Source: Diphasiastrum complanatum | Taxonomy: Eukaryota > Streptophyta > Lycopodiopsida > Lycopodiales > Lycopodiaceae | Assembly: GCA_029204225.1 (NCBI GenBank) | Contig: CM055096.1 | Coordinates: 45,913,346-45,977,345, forward strand | Length of the DNA stretch: 64,000 bases | Reading direction: 5' to 3' | Shown: positions 46,338-57,604 of the stretch, piece by piece | Numbering within the stretch: the stretch's first letter is position 1 | Layout of the letters: each line of letters starts with the position of its first letter | Notes under the pieces: generated by a model | Told to the model about the DNA's origin: nothing | The model's input: the letters and a program-made list of their open reading frames with translations, nothing else | Database searches by the model: none | Made by a program: the position numbers and the translations under genes

Positions 46338-49300
46338 CTAAAGGAGATAGTAATGAGAATTTAATTACTTGTTAGCTTGGATAGAAACCAACAACAGAAC
46401 ACAAACTAATGATTGATATAAATACATATAAGAGAATTTTACCTTTTGACTTTCACAATCCCCTTTATTACCTAACAAGATTCTTTAAGTGATTCAAAAT
46501 AGCAGCTTAAAAAAAATGTGAGAATTTCAACACATAATATTTTGAATGAGGCATTGCAACATTTGACGATGATCAGGCATAGTGACAATGGAACCATGTA
46601 ATAAATCTTAAGTGAATATCACCTAGTTTAATCCAAGTGATCCATTTGGGTCTCAATAACAAAATAATTAACAACTTATGATAGCACAACCAAGAGACAT
46701 TGAAGCAAATTTTCACTGAGCTTGCAAAAGAATTTTTCGAAATAACACTTGGCTCATACAGATGCCTTTAGTCAACATAGATTTGTAATAAGTATTGCCT
46801 TTTGTTCCATGCAAATTTAGTTATTAATCTAACAAATATAATTGACAATAATTGACTACCCAGGTCTAAGTAAAATGAAACAGAAGTCTATAGCACTGAT
46901 CATAACAAGTAGTTTCAATTTTTCATCTGTTTGATGCATGTTACTGGTCCTGGCTGCTTAGGTGCAAAGGAACAGTTGTCCACAGATGCTTTCTATAATG
47001 TACAGTCTTGTTGGAGCTTGTTCGTTCTTAGATCTCTTCAAATAAGATAATAGCATGCAGATCTATTTCAAGCTTGATTTTATTAAAATAACTACTTGCA
47101 GTAGTTGAGATGTACAAGCAAAGAAAAGGATTAATCCCATCCCAAATTCTTGAATTGATAACTCCGCTCATTATGATATTTGGATACCCGCCATAGATTG
47201 CAGAACTTCAGCCAAATATTAAGCATTAAACAGATGGAGATTTTTATCAGACTAAAACCAAGAGACTGATGCCTGCAAAATCTGCAGATATTGCAAGTTG
47301 TTACTTCTACAGATAGTGCAAATTTTTACTTCTAGCAGTGGAATAATCTCCTAGTCTATGTAATTTATGGGCCTATAACACTAGCTTGAGAGCCATCCTA
47401 CGTGGTCATTCACGTGGAAAAATCCTTTCAGCTCCTGAGTTTCCGATCTCATGGGGTGGAAAATGATTGTGCTTTGGGGAGATGCACATGACTGGATATG
47501 CTGAACTCATCAAACCACCTGTAACTGCAATCTCGAATAGTAAGTTTCTCTGAACTAGGCTGGGAAAAGCTATTTTTACACTCTGTACTCTCTCTATCAC
47601 AAATGAATATGCCCACCTTCAGGTGTCCGGAAACTCCCTCGATGCCTACAACAAGAGCAGTGATTGCAAATAATCAAAGAACTACATGTAGAAGTGGTAG
47701 ATAGTTTTGATTTTTATGATGCAAATGTTTTCAACAAGATTAAAACTTTACTACTTCCAACTTCAATAGTGGTTAAGTCACACAAAGCTCGTGCATCTAA
47801 GAAATTTAGCATAGAAAAAAAGAAAGTCAGTACTTGGGAGGGTTTACATGGATTCATCAAGAGCGTTCTTCAAGGGGATTTGACTCACCCCACCTTTTAG
47901 AACTTTCAGTTGTCAAAGCTCCCTACTTGGGGGGGGGGACCAAATTTATATCACTTCCGAAAATTATCAAGTGAATGATTTTCAATGTACCAGATCTGGC
48001 AACCAAGTGTACATACATACATGCAAGAGCCCAGATTCCAGAACACAGTGTAGCAAAAAACAACATGATGCTACAGCAACAAGCTAAGCTCAAGATTTTT
48101 TCAGGCTACTAGGAAAAGTGCCAGGATCAAGGGAAGTCAGCATCTGATTTCAAATTAGAATCTTAAGCATTTTTGCTTGTGCAGAAGAGAGAGAAAGAGA
48201 TTGTCTATTGTGATATTTCAGAAATGATTGTCATGGGGACTGTCTAATAGAAGCCATACTTTCTCACATCTTCCATACACACATAATAGGCAATGAAAGC
48301 AATGAAGAAAAATCATCGATATGGCACCTGGAATGATATCAACAAGCCAGAATGTTTTTTGGATATTCTGTACACTTACAAACGATGAAAAGACAACTAA
48401 TAATATAAAATAAGTCAGCCTGCCAACTTTCAATAGTGTTCTAGTCAAATTTAACTAGTTTAGATTGTGAGCAAAAGTAGATAGTGCCAAAAGCTACTTA
48501 ATAATGTTACCCTTGACAGCTTCAGCCTCCTCCAGCTTCGGTGTTAGTAGATAAAAGGATGGAGTTGAATCATTATCTGAATGATCACCAAAGAAAGAAA
48601 AATGAAAAATATTGACTCCTAGCCGACAAGTCAAATGAGCTGAGACACTTGATCAACTACAACAGATGATTAAGAGGCTGAGCAGGAAAACTACTAATAT
48701 GGGCATTATGCTGAATGAAAAACCCCTTGTTTTGTACAACATTAAACAAGTTATAGTTTTTGTGATAAGAACAGATTCATCTTTTTTAGTTTGTAAAAAC
48801 CAAGAATAGCAAAATTTCCATGAACAAAATTGATCAAAATAAATGCAGGAACATGCTTAAATTCCAAAAGGTAGCAAATTCGGGTGTGACAGCAGGACAT
48901 TAGAAAAAGACACAATAGAATCATAGCTAAGAGTCGCAACAGTATAAAGAAGCAAGATACACTGCTTCTCCATTTCTTCCACTACTCCATATACATAAGG
49001 TTTCGCCATCAAAAAGATCTCAAAAGCAGTAATCAATTTGATGTTACACATATCTTAAACATTAATTTGATCAGCATGTTGATGTATGATAGCAAGACAG
49101 TTTCCAACGTACATTTGTATAGATTCGACTAAGTGATTCATGGCTCATCACATCAAGGCTTCAAGAAGAATGTAGCATGAATAGATGTAAGAAGACCATA
49201 CTTACGTGAGGGATAAGTCCTGGTCACAAGACTTCTATGGGATTCGAGGAACCTGACCTAACAGCAATGGGTCTGAAACCCATGAATTCTATAGGACCAA

Positions 49301-49439
49301 TTTTAGGGAGGCACGTAATCGCCATGAAGTAATGGACTATTTTTCTGCTGCACAAAGGATTCTAAAAACTTAGAATAAAAATGATTTCCTAGAAAGATTA
49401 AGGGCATAAGGCCCTCTAGACTTTTGGGATCATGCACTT

Positions 49440-49994
49440 TAGGACATGATGCCCTTTACACCAATTAGCTCCATTCGATCCATAAAAATAATGCCTCCAA
49501 CACATGGATAATGGCAAACAACTCTTTCTCATGAGTTGCATAATTTTGCTTTGCCGAGCGGAGCTTCTTGCTCTTGAAGGCTATAGGCCTTCCGTCCTGC
49601 ATCAGCATCGCGCTCACAGCAACATCGCTTGCATTCGTATCAAGGATATAGGGTTTTAGAGGGTCAACATATTTTTAGAGTAACGCACTCAGCGATAGCT
49701 TGATTGCTGCAATTCAGTCCACTCACCAAACTTGTTCTATTGAGTTAAGTTAATCAAAGGTGCTGCGATACGAGAGTCACCCTTAACATATTTTCTATAA
49801 AACACTGCCAATCCTAGGAAAGATTGCAATGTTGTAGCTAGCACAAGCCACTCAACAATCACAACAACTTTCTTAAGGTCTAGTCTTACTCCAACAATAG
49901 TCACAATATGACCTAAATATTGTGGAAACTCATAAACATGAGTATCCCAGGCTATGTATAGAACTAAAAAATCTCTACCACAAGTTGTCCACAC
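49440..49994 (-). pseudogene. Ty3 pol fragment (reverse transcriptase to RNase H)
   Basis: Minus strand: HVYEFPQYLGHIVTIVGVRLDLKKV and TTLQSFLGLAVFYRKYVKG then IAAPLINLT (49737-49994), followed by RNase H motifs LDTNASDVAV, QDGRPIAFKSKKL and THEKELFAI (about 49500-49660). These are typical of the chromovirus branch of Ty3 elements. Frameshift between blocks; integrase missing. Confidence 0.85.
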
Positions 49995-50805
49995 ATAACT
50001 ATCAATATAGCGGTTGCACGTGCTAATAATGAAAGGCCGCTTTGCTTTTTGCTTGCCATGTTATGATTACAATTTTTCGCTCCTCACCTTATGATTAATC
50101 ATTAGAATCACTTACCTCACCTCCTAGCCAAACTTAATACTACACCAAGAATACTAGAGCTCAATTCAAAAAATGTGTTCTCGTTTCTCTCGGAATTGCA
50201 TTCTCGAACATTCATTTTCTAATAAATTTGAAGAATACGAAGAATAGGAGGAATTAAAAAAAGACATGCAAACCGCAAATAGATTTTGAAGCACTTAAAT
50301 AAAAGGGTGAAACAAGCAAACACAATCCATCAAGGCTAATTGGGAAAAAGAATCACAAGTTTAGGAGGTGATGGTATAGAAAATGAATAATTAAAAAATG
50401 CATATACTTTTGTTTCTATAAGCAATTGCCAAAATAAAAAACCACATAGAAGAAGAATAGCATTCACAAAACTCGTGGGACCACAAGAGAGAATCCAAAG
50501 TGAAGCTCATTTCAATGAATCACTTGAGACTGAATCTCCCTCTTGAAAGGTACAATAAATAGAGGCACAAAAAGTACCAGTGATGGGAATGCTAAGACCA
50601 GAATACTAATGTCGGGGGTCCTATAGAGAAACAAACTTAAGTTATACAAGGTAGTTGAGAAGTACTTTCCTAATTCACCTTAATAACAAGTTCATTCTTC
50701 ATACACTTCCAAGATTTGTCTTTGGTGAGTCCTTTAATGAATATGTCAGCAACTTGATTATTTCTAAAACAATGAGTATGAATTACAACTTATGTTACCA
50801 CAAAA
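49995..50805. other. Gene-free stretch
   Basis: Nothing recognisable. Near 50680-50790 it resembles copia pol spacer sequence (minus strand) but no motif is certain. Confidence 0.3.
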
Positions 50806-51860
50806 AGTAGCAATTGCATCATCCCGGAACACTTCAACTTCTCCGAGAGTGACTAGCCGCACTGCAAGAGGCTTGGGATAGATACGGCTGTTCCATCATG
50901 GCTGATGGGTGGACTGATCGTCGTAGACGTCCACTCATCAACGTGATTGTTTCTAGTTGTTACGGTTCCATGTTCTTGCGCAGCATCGACGCCTTTGAGG
51001 CAGGGAGAGTGCATTCGGCCGAGTACATTAACGGCATCATCCGCGCAGCGATAGAGGAGGTCGGGCCACAGCGCGTTGTCCACGTACAATTTTCTTTCAT
51101 TAGTTGCTTGGTCAATTACTGCTTAATGTTGATACAAAAGTTTTGCATAGTTTTCGATTGATTGCAATGTGTTTCCAAGCTGTGAACTGATCGTGTGAAC
51201 GTATCGCGAAAGGTTGTGACGGACAATGCGTCCAACTGCCGCGGTATGGAGGAGCTTCGTATGGCAGAGTACCCCTCCAATGTGTGGACTCCATGTGCCA
51301 CACACTCACTGGACCTCCTCCTGCATTCCATCGGGCGCCTGCCTTGGGTCAGTGAGATTCTCACGAGGGCACTTGCGGTTGTGGACTTCGTCACACGCAA
51401 GCGCCGCATGACTGTCCTTTTCTGCACATTCAATAGGTAAGATGCTACTTATTTTTTGGCTCGTTCAAGATGCTTTTTTTTTTTTTTTGGATCGTTTCAT
51501 GTGTGCCTCTCATTCCGTTTGTCAATGCAGGCTCGACTTGAAGAAGCCCGCTCGCACCCGCTTCGCCTACCAGTTCATCACGCTTGAGCGGCTACACAAG
51601 CTCAAGGGTGATTTGTGGCGCATGGCTACTTCTGCAGAGTTCACCGCCATGGACCTATCCACGACCCCAGAGGCAGACCCAGAGGCAGGCCAGCCAAGAG
51701 GGGACGCACTGATGATTTTTCTAGTCGTCTCTTGGCAGGCGTTGGCCCAGACTTGGAGGAGTCCCAGATGCCTCTAGACTCCCAGCCAGACTTTGTATTT
51801 GACACACCTGAGGATGCATCTGGCACGCAGAGGGATGATTTTTTTAGCACAGACTTGTAG
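50806..51860 (+). pseudogene. hAT transposase (DUF659), deleted copy
   Basis: In frame from about 50830: LLRE, stop, LAALQEAWDRYGCSIMADGWTD, RRPLINVIVSSCYGSMFLRSID, then a 129-bp GT-AG intron (51084-51212), VVTDNASNCRGME, WTPCATHSLDLLL and FVTRKRRM, a 94-bp GT-AG intron (51437-51530), LDLKKPARTRFAYQFITLERL, and an acidic end (FVFDTPEDASG) at 51860. GWTD and TDNASN are DUF659 hallmarks of plant hAT transposases. The N-terminal BED finger and the dimerisation domain are missing. It is homologous to the minus-strand transposase near 59 kb. Confidence 0.85.
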
Positions 51861-52018
51861 ATATTGATACACACAGACTATCATGTATACTGGCATCAAA
51901 TGAGATGTATATATATTTTTACAGTTTATTCGTGTCATGGCTAGTTTATCATGATTGCTTACAAATGGTTAGCTCTGTGAAATTTGAATGGTTAGTTAGA
52001 AATGGTTTGCTCCGTGCA
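51857..52018 (+). repeat. hAT 3' flank, copy 1 of a direct repeat
   Basis: Shares TATTCGTGTCATGGC, GTGAAATTTGAATG and TAGTTAGAAATGGTTTG with 53209-53365. Confidence 0.75.
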
Positions 52019-52019
52019 A

Positions 52020-52022
<3 letters not shown>

Positions 52023-52096
<74 letters not shown>
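52023..52096. repeat. (GA)37 microsatellite
   Basis: About 74 bp of GA, starting just after the first hAT 3' flank. Confidence 0.95.
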
Positions 52097-52101
<5 letters not shown>

Positions 52102-52499
52102 GCACATTTGCATGTCTCTCATAACATATGCATCATGTTCAACCATTCAACATAACACGCTAAACCCGACACCCTAACAAATGGCACAATTAACATAACA
52201 CCCTAAACCCTAACAAATCATCATAAACCCACAACCCCACAGCCATAACCATGAAAGCAAGCCACAACCATAATCATCATAACCACAGCCATAAACATCA
52301 TCAACCCCACGTCCTCATTGTGTCGTAGGCATTGCACCACAGGTATGTGCAAATTCAACATCACCGCAACACTTGTGCAGCATTCGCTTAAATTTGTGTA
52401 GAATGCATCAATGGTCCAAGAATACAGTCCACAGGTTCGTGATCCCGATATGAGCCCAAGGGATCGAGCCTGGCTCGATTCGGGTATCGTTCGGTCAAA

Positions 52500-52784
52500 A
52501 TGGCGTTTCGACAGGAGAGAAACGCAATTAGGTCACGTGAAATGGACTACTTTTGCAGCTTTCCGTCTGACAACCCAATTTCTCCAAACGGGATCCGTTT
52601 TAGGTGCCGTCTGTTTTGGCCAGTGGACAACCTTGATAGGAACCTGTGGGAGCAGACAAGACGAGGAACGGACGTCCATCTGAAGTTCGACGTTAAACAG
52701 GGCTTCAGGGACACTTTGTCCGGTCGGGACTTGAAAACTGGGAGATGTTTCGTAGCCCCCGTGTCGATACTGTTGCATAAGTAA
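52500..52784 (+). CDS. Unrecognised open frame between the two hAT flank copies
   Basis: 94 codons, starting MAFRQERNAIRSREMDYF and containing CRLFWPVDNLDRNLWEQTRR. The composition looks protein-like and other frames are less so, but no family comes to mind. It runs into the first unit of the 112-bp repeat. Could be captured host sequence. Confidence 0.25.
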   Translation: MAFRQERNAIRSREMDYFCSFPSDNPISPNGIRFRCRLFWPVDNLDRNLWEQTRRGTDVHLKFDVKQGFRDTLSGRDLKTGRCFVAPVSILLHK

Positions 52785-53204
52785 TTAGTAAGTCGTGGAA
52801 GTTCATCCGGGGAGAAACCGATCTCGTCAACCGAGCCATAGTAGTGTGTAGATCTCGTGGTTCCCTGTAGTGAATGACACAGTTTTGCATAAGTAATTAG
52901 TAAGCTGTTGAAGTTCATCCGGGGGGAAGCCAATCACATCATATAAGACATAGTAGTGTGTAGGTCTCGTGGTTCCCTGTAGTGAATGACACAGTTTTGC
53001 ATAAGTAATTAGTAAGCTGTTGAAGTTCATCCGAGGGGAAGCCGATCACATCATATAAGACATAGTAGTGTGTAGGTCTCGTGGTTCCCTGTAGTCAATG
53101 ACACAGTTTTGCATAAGTAATTAGTAAGCTGTTGAAGTTCATCCGAGGGGAAACCGATCTCATCATATAAGACATAGTAGTGTGTAGGTCTTGTGGTTCC
53201 TTGT
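52775..53204 (+). repeat. 112-bp minisatellite, nearly four units
   Basis: GCATAAGTAATTAGTAAG recurs at 52775, 52887, 52999 and 53111, exactly 112 bp apart; units also share CATAGTAGTGTGTAG and GTGGTTCCCTGTAGT. The first unit is the most diverged. Confidence 0.93.
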
Positions 53205-53208
53205 CTTG

Positions 53209-53365
53209 AGAGCTTGTACACATTTGAACATCATGTTCACTGGCATCAGAACTGATGTGTATATTTTTTTACAATCTATTCGTGTCATGGCCAATTTATC
53301 GTGGTTGGTTAGAAATGGTTAGGTATGTGAAATTTGAATGTCTAGTTAGAAATGGTTTGAATTCC
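53209..53365 (+). repeat. hAT 3' flank, copy 2 of a direct repeat
   Basis: Homologous to 51857-52018 (see there). Confidence 0.75.
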
Positions 53366-53986
53366 GCAATTTTTATGGTTGGTTAGAAGTGGCTTGCTCG
53401 TCCAGCCCCCGCTTCCTTAGATATATACATATACATATCATGGTTGCAACAAATCTAGATCCGTTGCAAGTATGTTCCAAAACGCTAGCAATTTGGACAA
53501 CGGATCGCTAAAAAAAATTTCCTTCATATTTTGGCATTCTGATTGTCGATTGAGGTGTTGCTAGGAATGGCCTTCAAGCAAAGCTTTGAAAATATAGATA
53601 TGCACTTCCTCAAGGAGCAATGGTCATAGTAGTGGATGTTGATCCATCAACTTCTAAAGCATTCAACGTGAAAGTGTAGGAAACGTGATTAACAAAATCG
53701 CTTCTTGAAGAATGATCAAAACCCTCTTTTCAAGGTTGGTGAAGGTTCAATTGATGTTGGAAGATCTATTAGTCATTTCCTTCATATAAATGTTTCAGAG
53801 ATTAGATTGTTACAAGAATGAACAAAATCCTCTTTTTGAGATTGGTGAAGGTTCAGTTGATGTTGGAAGATCTATTAGTCTATATATCATACTTGCAATC
53901 TGTGATATGAATCGTGATTCGGGATGTTTCAGAACACGGTCTTTTTTAGTTTTTGTTTTTGTATGAAGCAAACATGACTACTAGTT
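53366..53986. other. Spacer with a 106-bp tandem duplication
   Basis: GAATGA..CAAAA heads at 53710 and 53816 start two copies (second partial, to about 53881) sharing GATGTTGGAAGATCTATTAGTC. No gene. Confidence 0.6.
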
Positions 53987-54086
53987 CCCCATGGCACACG
54001 TGCCGTGGGGGTGCAATTTTTTAAATTAGGCCATGATTCCCATTGTACAGGCATATCATTAGATATATTGCTTTTTTATTTGTATA

Positions 54087-54337
54087 GCAGTGCTCGAGTT
54101 AGAGCTATGCTCTGAAGCCTTTTGTAGACATATGATATTTGACTGTTTTTCAGTTGTACAATTATTATATGAATCCTTTGCCAGGAGTGTATAATGCTGA
54201 CAAAATTTGGTGTCCAACTCGAGCAGTGCTCGAGTTCGAGGTATTCTCTGAAGCCTTTGTGGACATATGATGTTAGTTTGCATTTTTAGTTGTACAGAAC
54301 AAATTCTAAATTGTCGAACTCGAGCAGTGCTCGAGTT
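54087..54337. repeat. Repeated CTCGAG palindromes
   Basis: AACTCGAGCA and TGCTCGAGTT arms around one base occur at 54216-54236 and 54317-54337; the right half recurs at 54087-54100. Between them, CTGAAGCCTTT.TG.ACATATGAT is also repeated, so units of about 100-130 bp are present. Confidence 0.75.
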
Positions 54338-54462
54338 AGGTATGCAAACTAACATAATAGTAATGATCAATTCATAACATTTTTTATGTAAAGTAGGGGT
54401 TTGTAACCTATATTTTTTTAGCCCCCACGCCCACTTTTTGCAGCCTGTTTGAGCGTGGAGGC

Positions 54463-54469
<7 letters not shown>

Positions 54470-54549
<80 letters not shown>
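54470..54549. repeat. (GA)40 microsatellite
   Basis: About 80 bp of GA inside the inverted-repeat element. Confidence 0.96.
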
Positions 54550-54552
<3 letters not shown>

Positions 54553-55217
54553 GATTGGGGAGAGAGAAAATCTGCTGGGTAGAGAGAGAAATATCGACCT
54601 AGTGAGAGGTGGTTAGAGAGAGAAAGAGTTTTTGGGTTCTCCACATGCTTCTACATCCCCAATGTGGGACAACAAATTTCCCTTCTGATTTGTTAATGGG
54701 GTCAAAATGCAATTGTGTAATGGGTTTTGTGTTTAAAAAGAAGTCTAGCTCTTAGGGTTAGGGTTAGTTATTTTGGGTTAGGGTAGGCTACATACCCCCC
54801 CTCCCCCCAATTAGCCCTAGCCACCCCAAATAATGACCCCACTTTCCCTTTTTTTTTTACTATTTCTTGGGGTACACAAAAAGGGATTTTTGGACTTTTT
54901 TAAATTAAAAAATTGATTCTTTATAGTTACCCACAGCACGTGTGCCGTACCAAGTGCTATGGTACAGCACATGGAACTATGGTATATATATATATATCAT
55001 AGTACCCCATGGTACCGCCATTATGGTGCCGCCCTCAGACACGCGGTACCAGGGCGGCACCATAATAATAATATTTTTTATTATTATTATATTTTTTTTA
55101 TTAAAAACCCCTTTTACTAGGGTAATTTAGGGTAAAAAATTTTGAAAAAAAAAGTGTCAGGGTTTAGAAAAAAGGGGGGACTGTACAAGGGACTGTACAG
55201 AGGGATTCTACAGGGGG

Positions 55218-55469
55218 CACTGCGGGGGAGCAGACCTTGGGGTCAATGGGAGTGCAGCATGTGGGGGAGCAGCAAATCCGGACAGGTACATCGTCACATG
55301 GGCACTGTGGGGGAGCAGACCACGGACCCAATCGGAGTGCAGCATGTGGGGGAGCAATACATGGGGCAGGTACAGTAGCACATGGGCACAATGGGGGAGC
55401 AGGCCATGGGGCCAATGGGAGTGCAGCACGTGGGGGAGCAACAAATGGGGACAGGTACAAGGGCACATG
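55218..55469 (+). repeat. 84-bp minisatellite, three units
   Basis: GGGGGAGCAG-type heads at about 55218, 55302 and 55386; units share AGTGCAGCA(T/C)GTGGGGGAGCA. The period is 28 codons, so all frames stay open; apparent ORFs on both strands here are repeat artefacts unless shown to be transcribed. Confidence 0.9.
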
Positions 55470-55627
55470 GAGGGATCATCAACAGCTGCACATGGGGGAA
55501 CAGGCTGTGGGGTTAAATAGGCACTCACGAGGTTATGAGTGCCAGTGAGAGGCTGTGAGAGAGAGGCTGTCGTGAGAGGCATTGTGAGAGGCTGTGAGAG
55601 CCAGTTCGAGAAACAGGGTGTCGTGAG

Positions 55628-55993
55628 ATGGCAGAGCACATACCACCAAGGACTGAGGGCGAAGCCAGGAGGAAGCTCGAGGAAGACGTCCGAAGGCACA
55701 ACGAAAGGCATCGGAAGCAAGAGGCAGACATTGCAGAGATGCTGTGACAAGCTTGGTAGAGAAATCCGGAGCCGGAGCACCCAGCCCCCGCTGTGCCCCC
55801 CGCCCCCGCTGTCGAGCTGGATTTGGATGAGCAGATCGGAATGAACTTCACACGACGGCAGCTCATCATGGTCAGGGAAAGGGCTGCCCGCCGTCGGGCT
55901 AACCAGGAGGCAGCTCGGGCTAACCGGGAGGCAGAGCGAGAGCGACTGAACAATGCACCTGACGAGGGCGAGGAGTCTGTGGAGGATCCGTAG
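55628..55993 (+). pseudogene. Second hAT-borne ORF: charged coiled-coil protein, broken
   Basis: ATG 55628 opens MAEHIPPRTEGEARRKLEED, then stops TGA and TAG at 55745-55759, then PAPAVPPAPAV, LDEQIGMNFTRRQLI, and an Arg/Ala/Glu heptad-like run (VRERAARRRANQEAARANRE) to an acidic end EGEESVEDP and TAG at 55991. It converges on the transposase gene. Some plant transposons carry a second accessory ORF; this one is not recognised. Coding character is suggested by the sustained charge pattern only. Confidence 0.4.
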
Positions 55994-56521
55994 AAATGTT
56001 TAGAATGGATAGGATCCAACCGTATGTGGCTGGCTGTTGTTATGTAGTTTTCGGCATAAGATGAGGCAACATTTAGTGTTTAACACAGTGTAAAGAACAG
56101 CCCCAGCCGTATGTGGCGGGATACGTATTGTTATTTTGATACCTCTGTTGAATTAATGTTCAATGTGTTTTTTGTGCAACACATGCCTGGTGTAATGCAG
56201 TGTAATATGTGTGTTTATGAAATGCTATAAAGGGGGTTGTATTTCTGTGTTGTGCATCTGCTATCAATCTCTGCAGTTGAAACTAATTGAAAATACGCAC
56301 ATACCATTCGAAATAAAATTGAAAACAGAGCATCACAATTACAAATTGACAAATACACAATGTGCAACGAATAAAGTACGTCCAACACTAGATATAATAT
56401 GGAAAATGGTCTGAATACAGTGTTCACAGTTCGACCATCTGGCCGCCAAACATGGAACATGATATCAAACTGCTAAAAATAAAATAACAGAGCTACAATC
56501 AATGCTCTGGCTCTAACTCAG

Positions 56522-57563
56522 ATGAATGCTCCGGAGACAACTCAGGCCTCGAGCTGACTCTCGCAACTGATATCTATGCCTGTCTGGAACTGGCATGGGC
56601 TGTGTATCCAAGGAGGACTCGTCATCCTCATCCTCCCAATCTGCCTCCGCATTAGCCCCCAAGCAGGCCAAACCGACTAGACTCTGGCTGGCTGTGATAC
56701 TGCACCGCTACCTGCACCCGGGGCCCTGCGAGGTCGTCCTCTCTTCCCTGGCTGTTTCTGTGCTCTACCTTTCTTGTTCGGTGCACCCTTGGGCCTTCCT
56801 CGTCTCTTGCGGACGAGGGGAGCTGTCAATGCCTCATCACCCCCATGCAAATCACATGGCTGGCTAGGCTGGGCCCAAGCTGAGGTCGGCTGGGATAGAG
56901 AAGCCAAAGATGGGTGTCCCTGTGCAGCTGATAGTGGAGGATAGGTCCGTGGAGTGTGTGCCCGAGGGGCCGCTGTTGGCGGAGGAACTGGCTGTGGAGG
57001 GGCCGTCCTTGTAGGAGGCAAGTATAGCGGCGATATGTACTGAAAGGGGTGCTGCGGTGGCTGGTACTGACATCCTGGGTGCTGCCACTGGAGGAGCCAC
57101 TGTGGATGTGGGCGCTGCAAGAGAAAACCTGGGCACTGGAGCCATTGGAGGAGCCACTGTGGATGTGGGCACGGCAAGAGAAAACCTGGGCACAGATGAT
57201 GGCCTGCCATGGAGACCTATGGCTCTGTGATGCATGCATCCAAGTAGCTGCGGAAGGTAAACCCAAATCACTCTACACCCTATCAAGAGCCTCCTCCATC
57301 ATATCAACATAAGAAGGTATGCCACTGGCCCCTCCCTGTGTGCCCCGCCCGTCTCCCGGTATAATCTGTGGCATGTGTCCCACCTCTACCATGTGATGCA
57401 CCTGTGACCCCTGCTCTAGGCGTGTGCCCAACACCTGTATCATATGCCTCATCCCGCTCTGATCTGGCGAACACAACCCTCAACAATGGGCTCATCCTCA
57501 TCCTGATCATCCTCTGACACTGGCTCATCTGCCTCGTACAATGGAGGCTCTCTGTGCTCAAGC

Positions 57564-57604
<41 letters not shown>

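Larger units (their letters stand above)
44563..49439. other. Long gene-poor stretch with one exon-like patch
   Basis: No complete gene. On the minus strand 46269-46337 reads NLQDAHGGFKIMIDDVHLCSGL and stop, preceded by a T-rich sequence and TTTAG acceptor, so it may be the last exon of an unrecognised gene. Minus frames near 47406-47600, 48218-48448 (hydrophobic) and 48857-49051 have no known motif. A run of 10 Gs lies near 47930. Confidence 0.3.
53987..54950. mobile_element. Inverted-repeat element of about 1 kb (non-autonomous)
   Basis: GGCACACGTGCCGTGGG at 53993-54009 faces its complement at 54930-54946 with one mismatch; inside each end lies CAATTTTTTAA. The interior holds three copies (one partial) of a CTCGAG palindrome, a (GA)40 tract and no coding frame. 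No target duplication was identified, so the outer limits are approximate. Confidence 0.5.

Noticed and set aside
48218-48448. Hydrophobic minus frame as a membrane protein exon
   Set aside because: No conserved motif and no consistent splice joints; alternative frames look equally protein-like.
54752-54790. TTAGGG-type and, near 52192, CCCTAAACCCTAA motifs as interstitial telomere repeats
   Set aside because: Only two units each and embedded in low-complexity DNA; no array.
55164-55780. 190-residue minus frame rich in His, Pro and Leu
   Set aside because: Generated by the 84-bp repeat, whose length divisible by three keeps every frame open; no independent coding sign.
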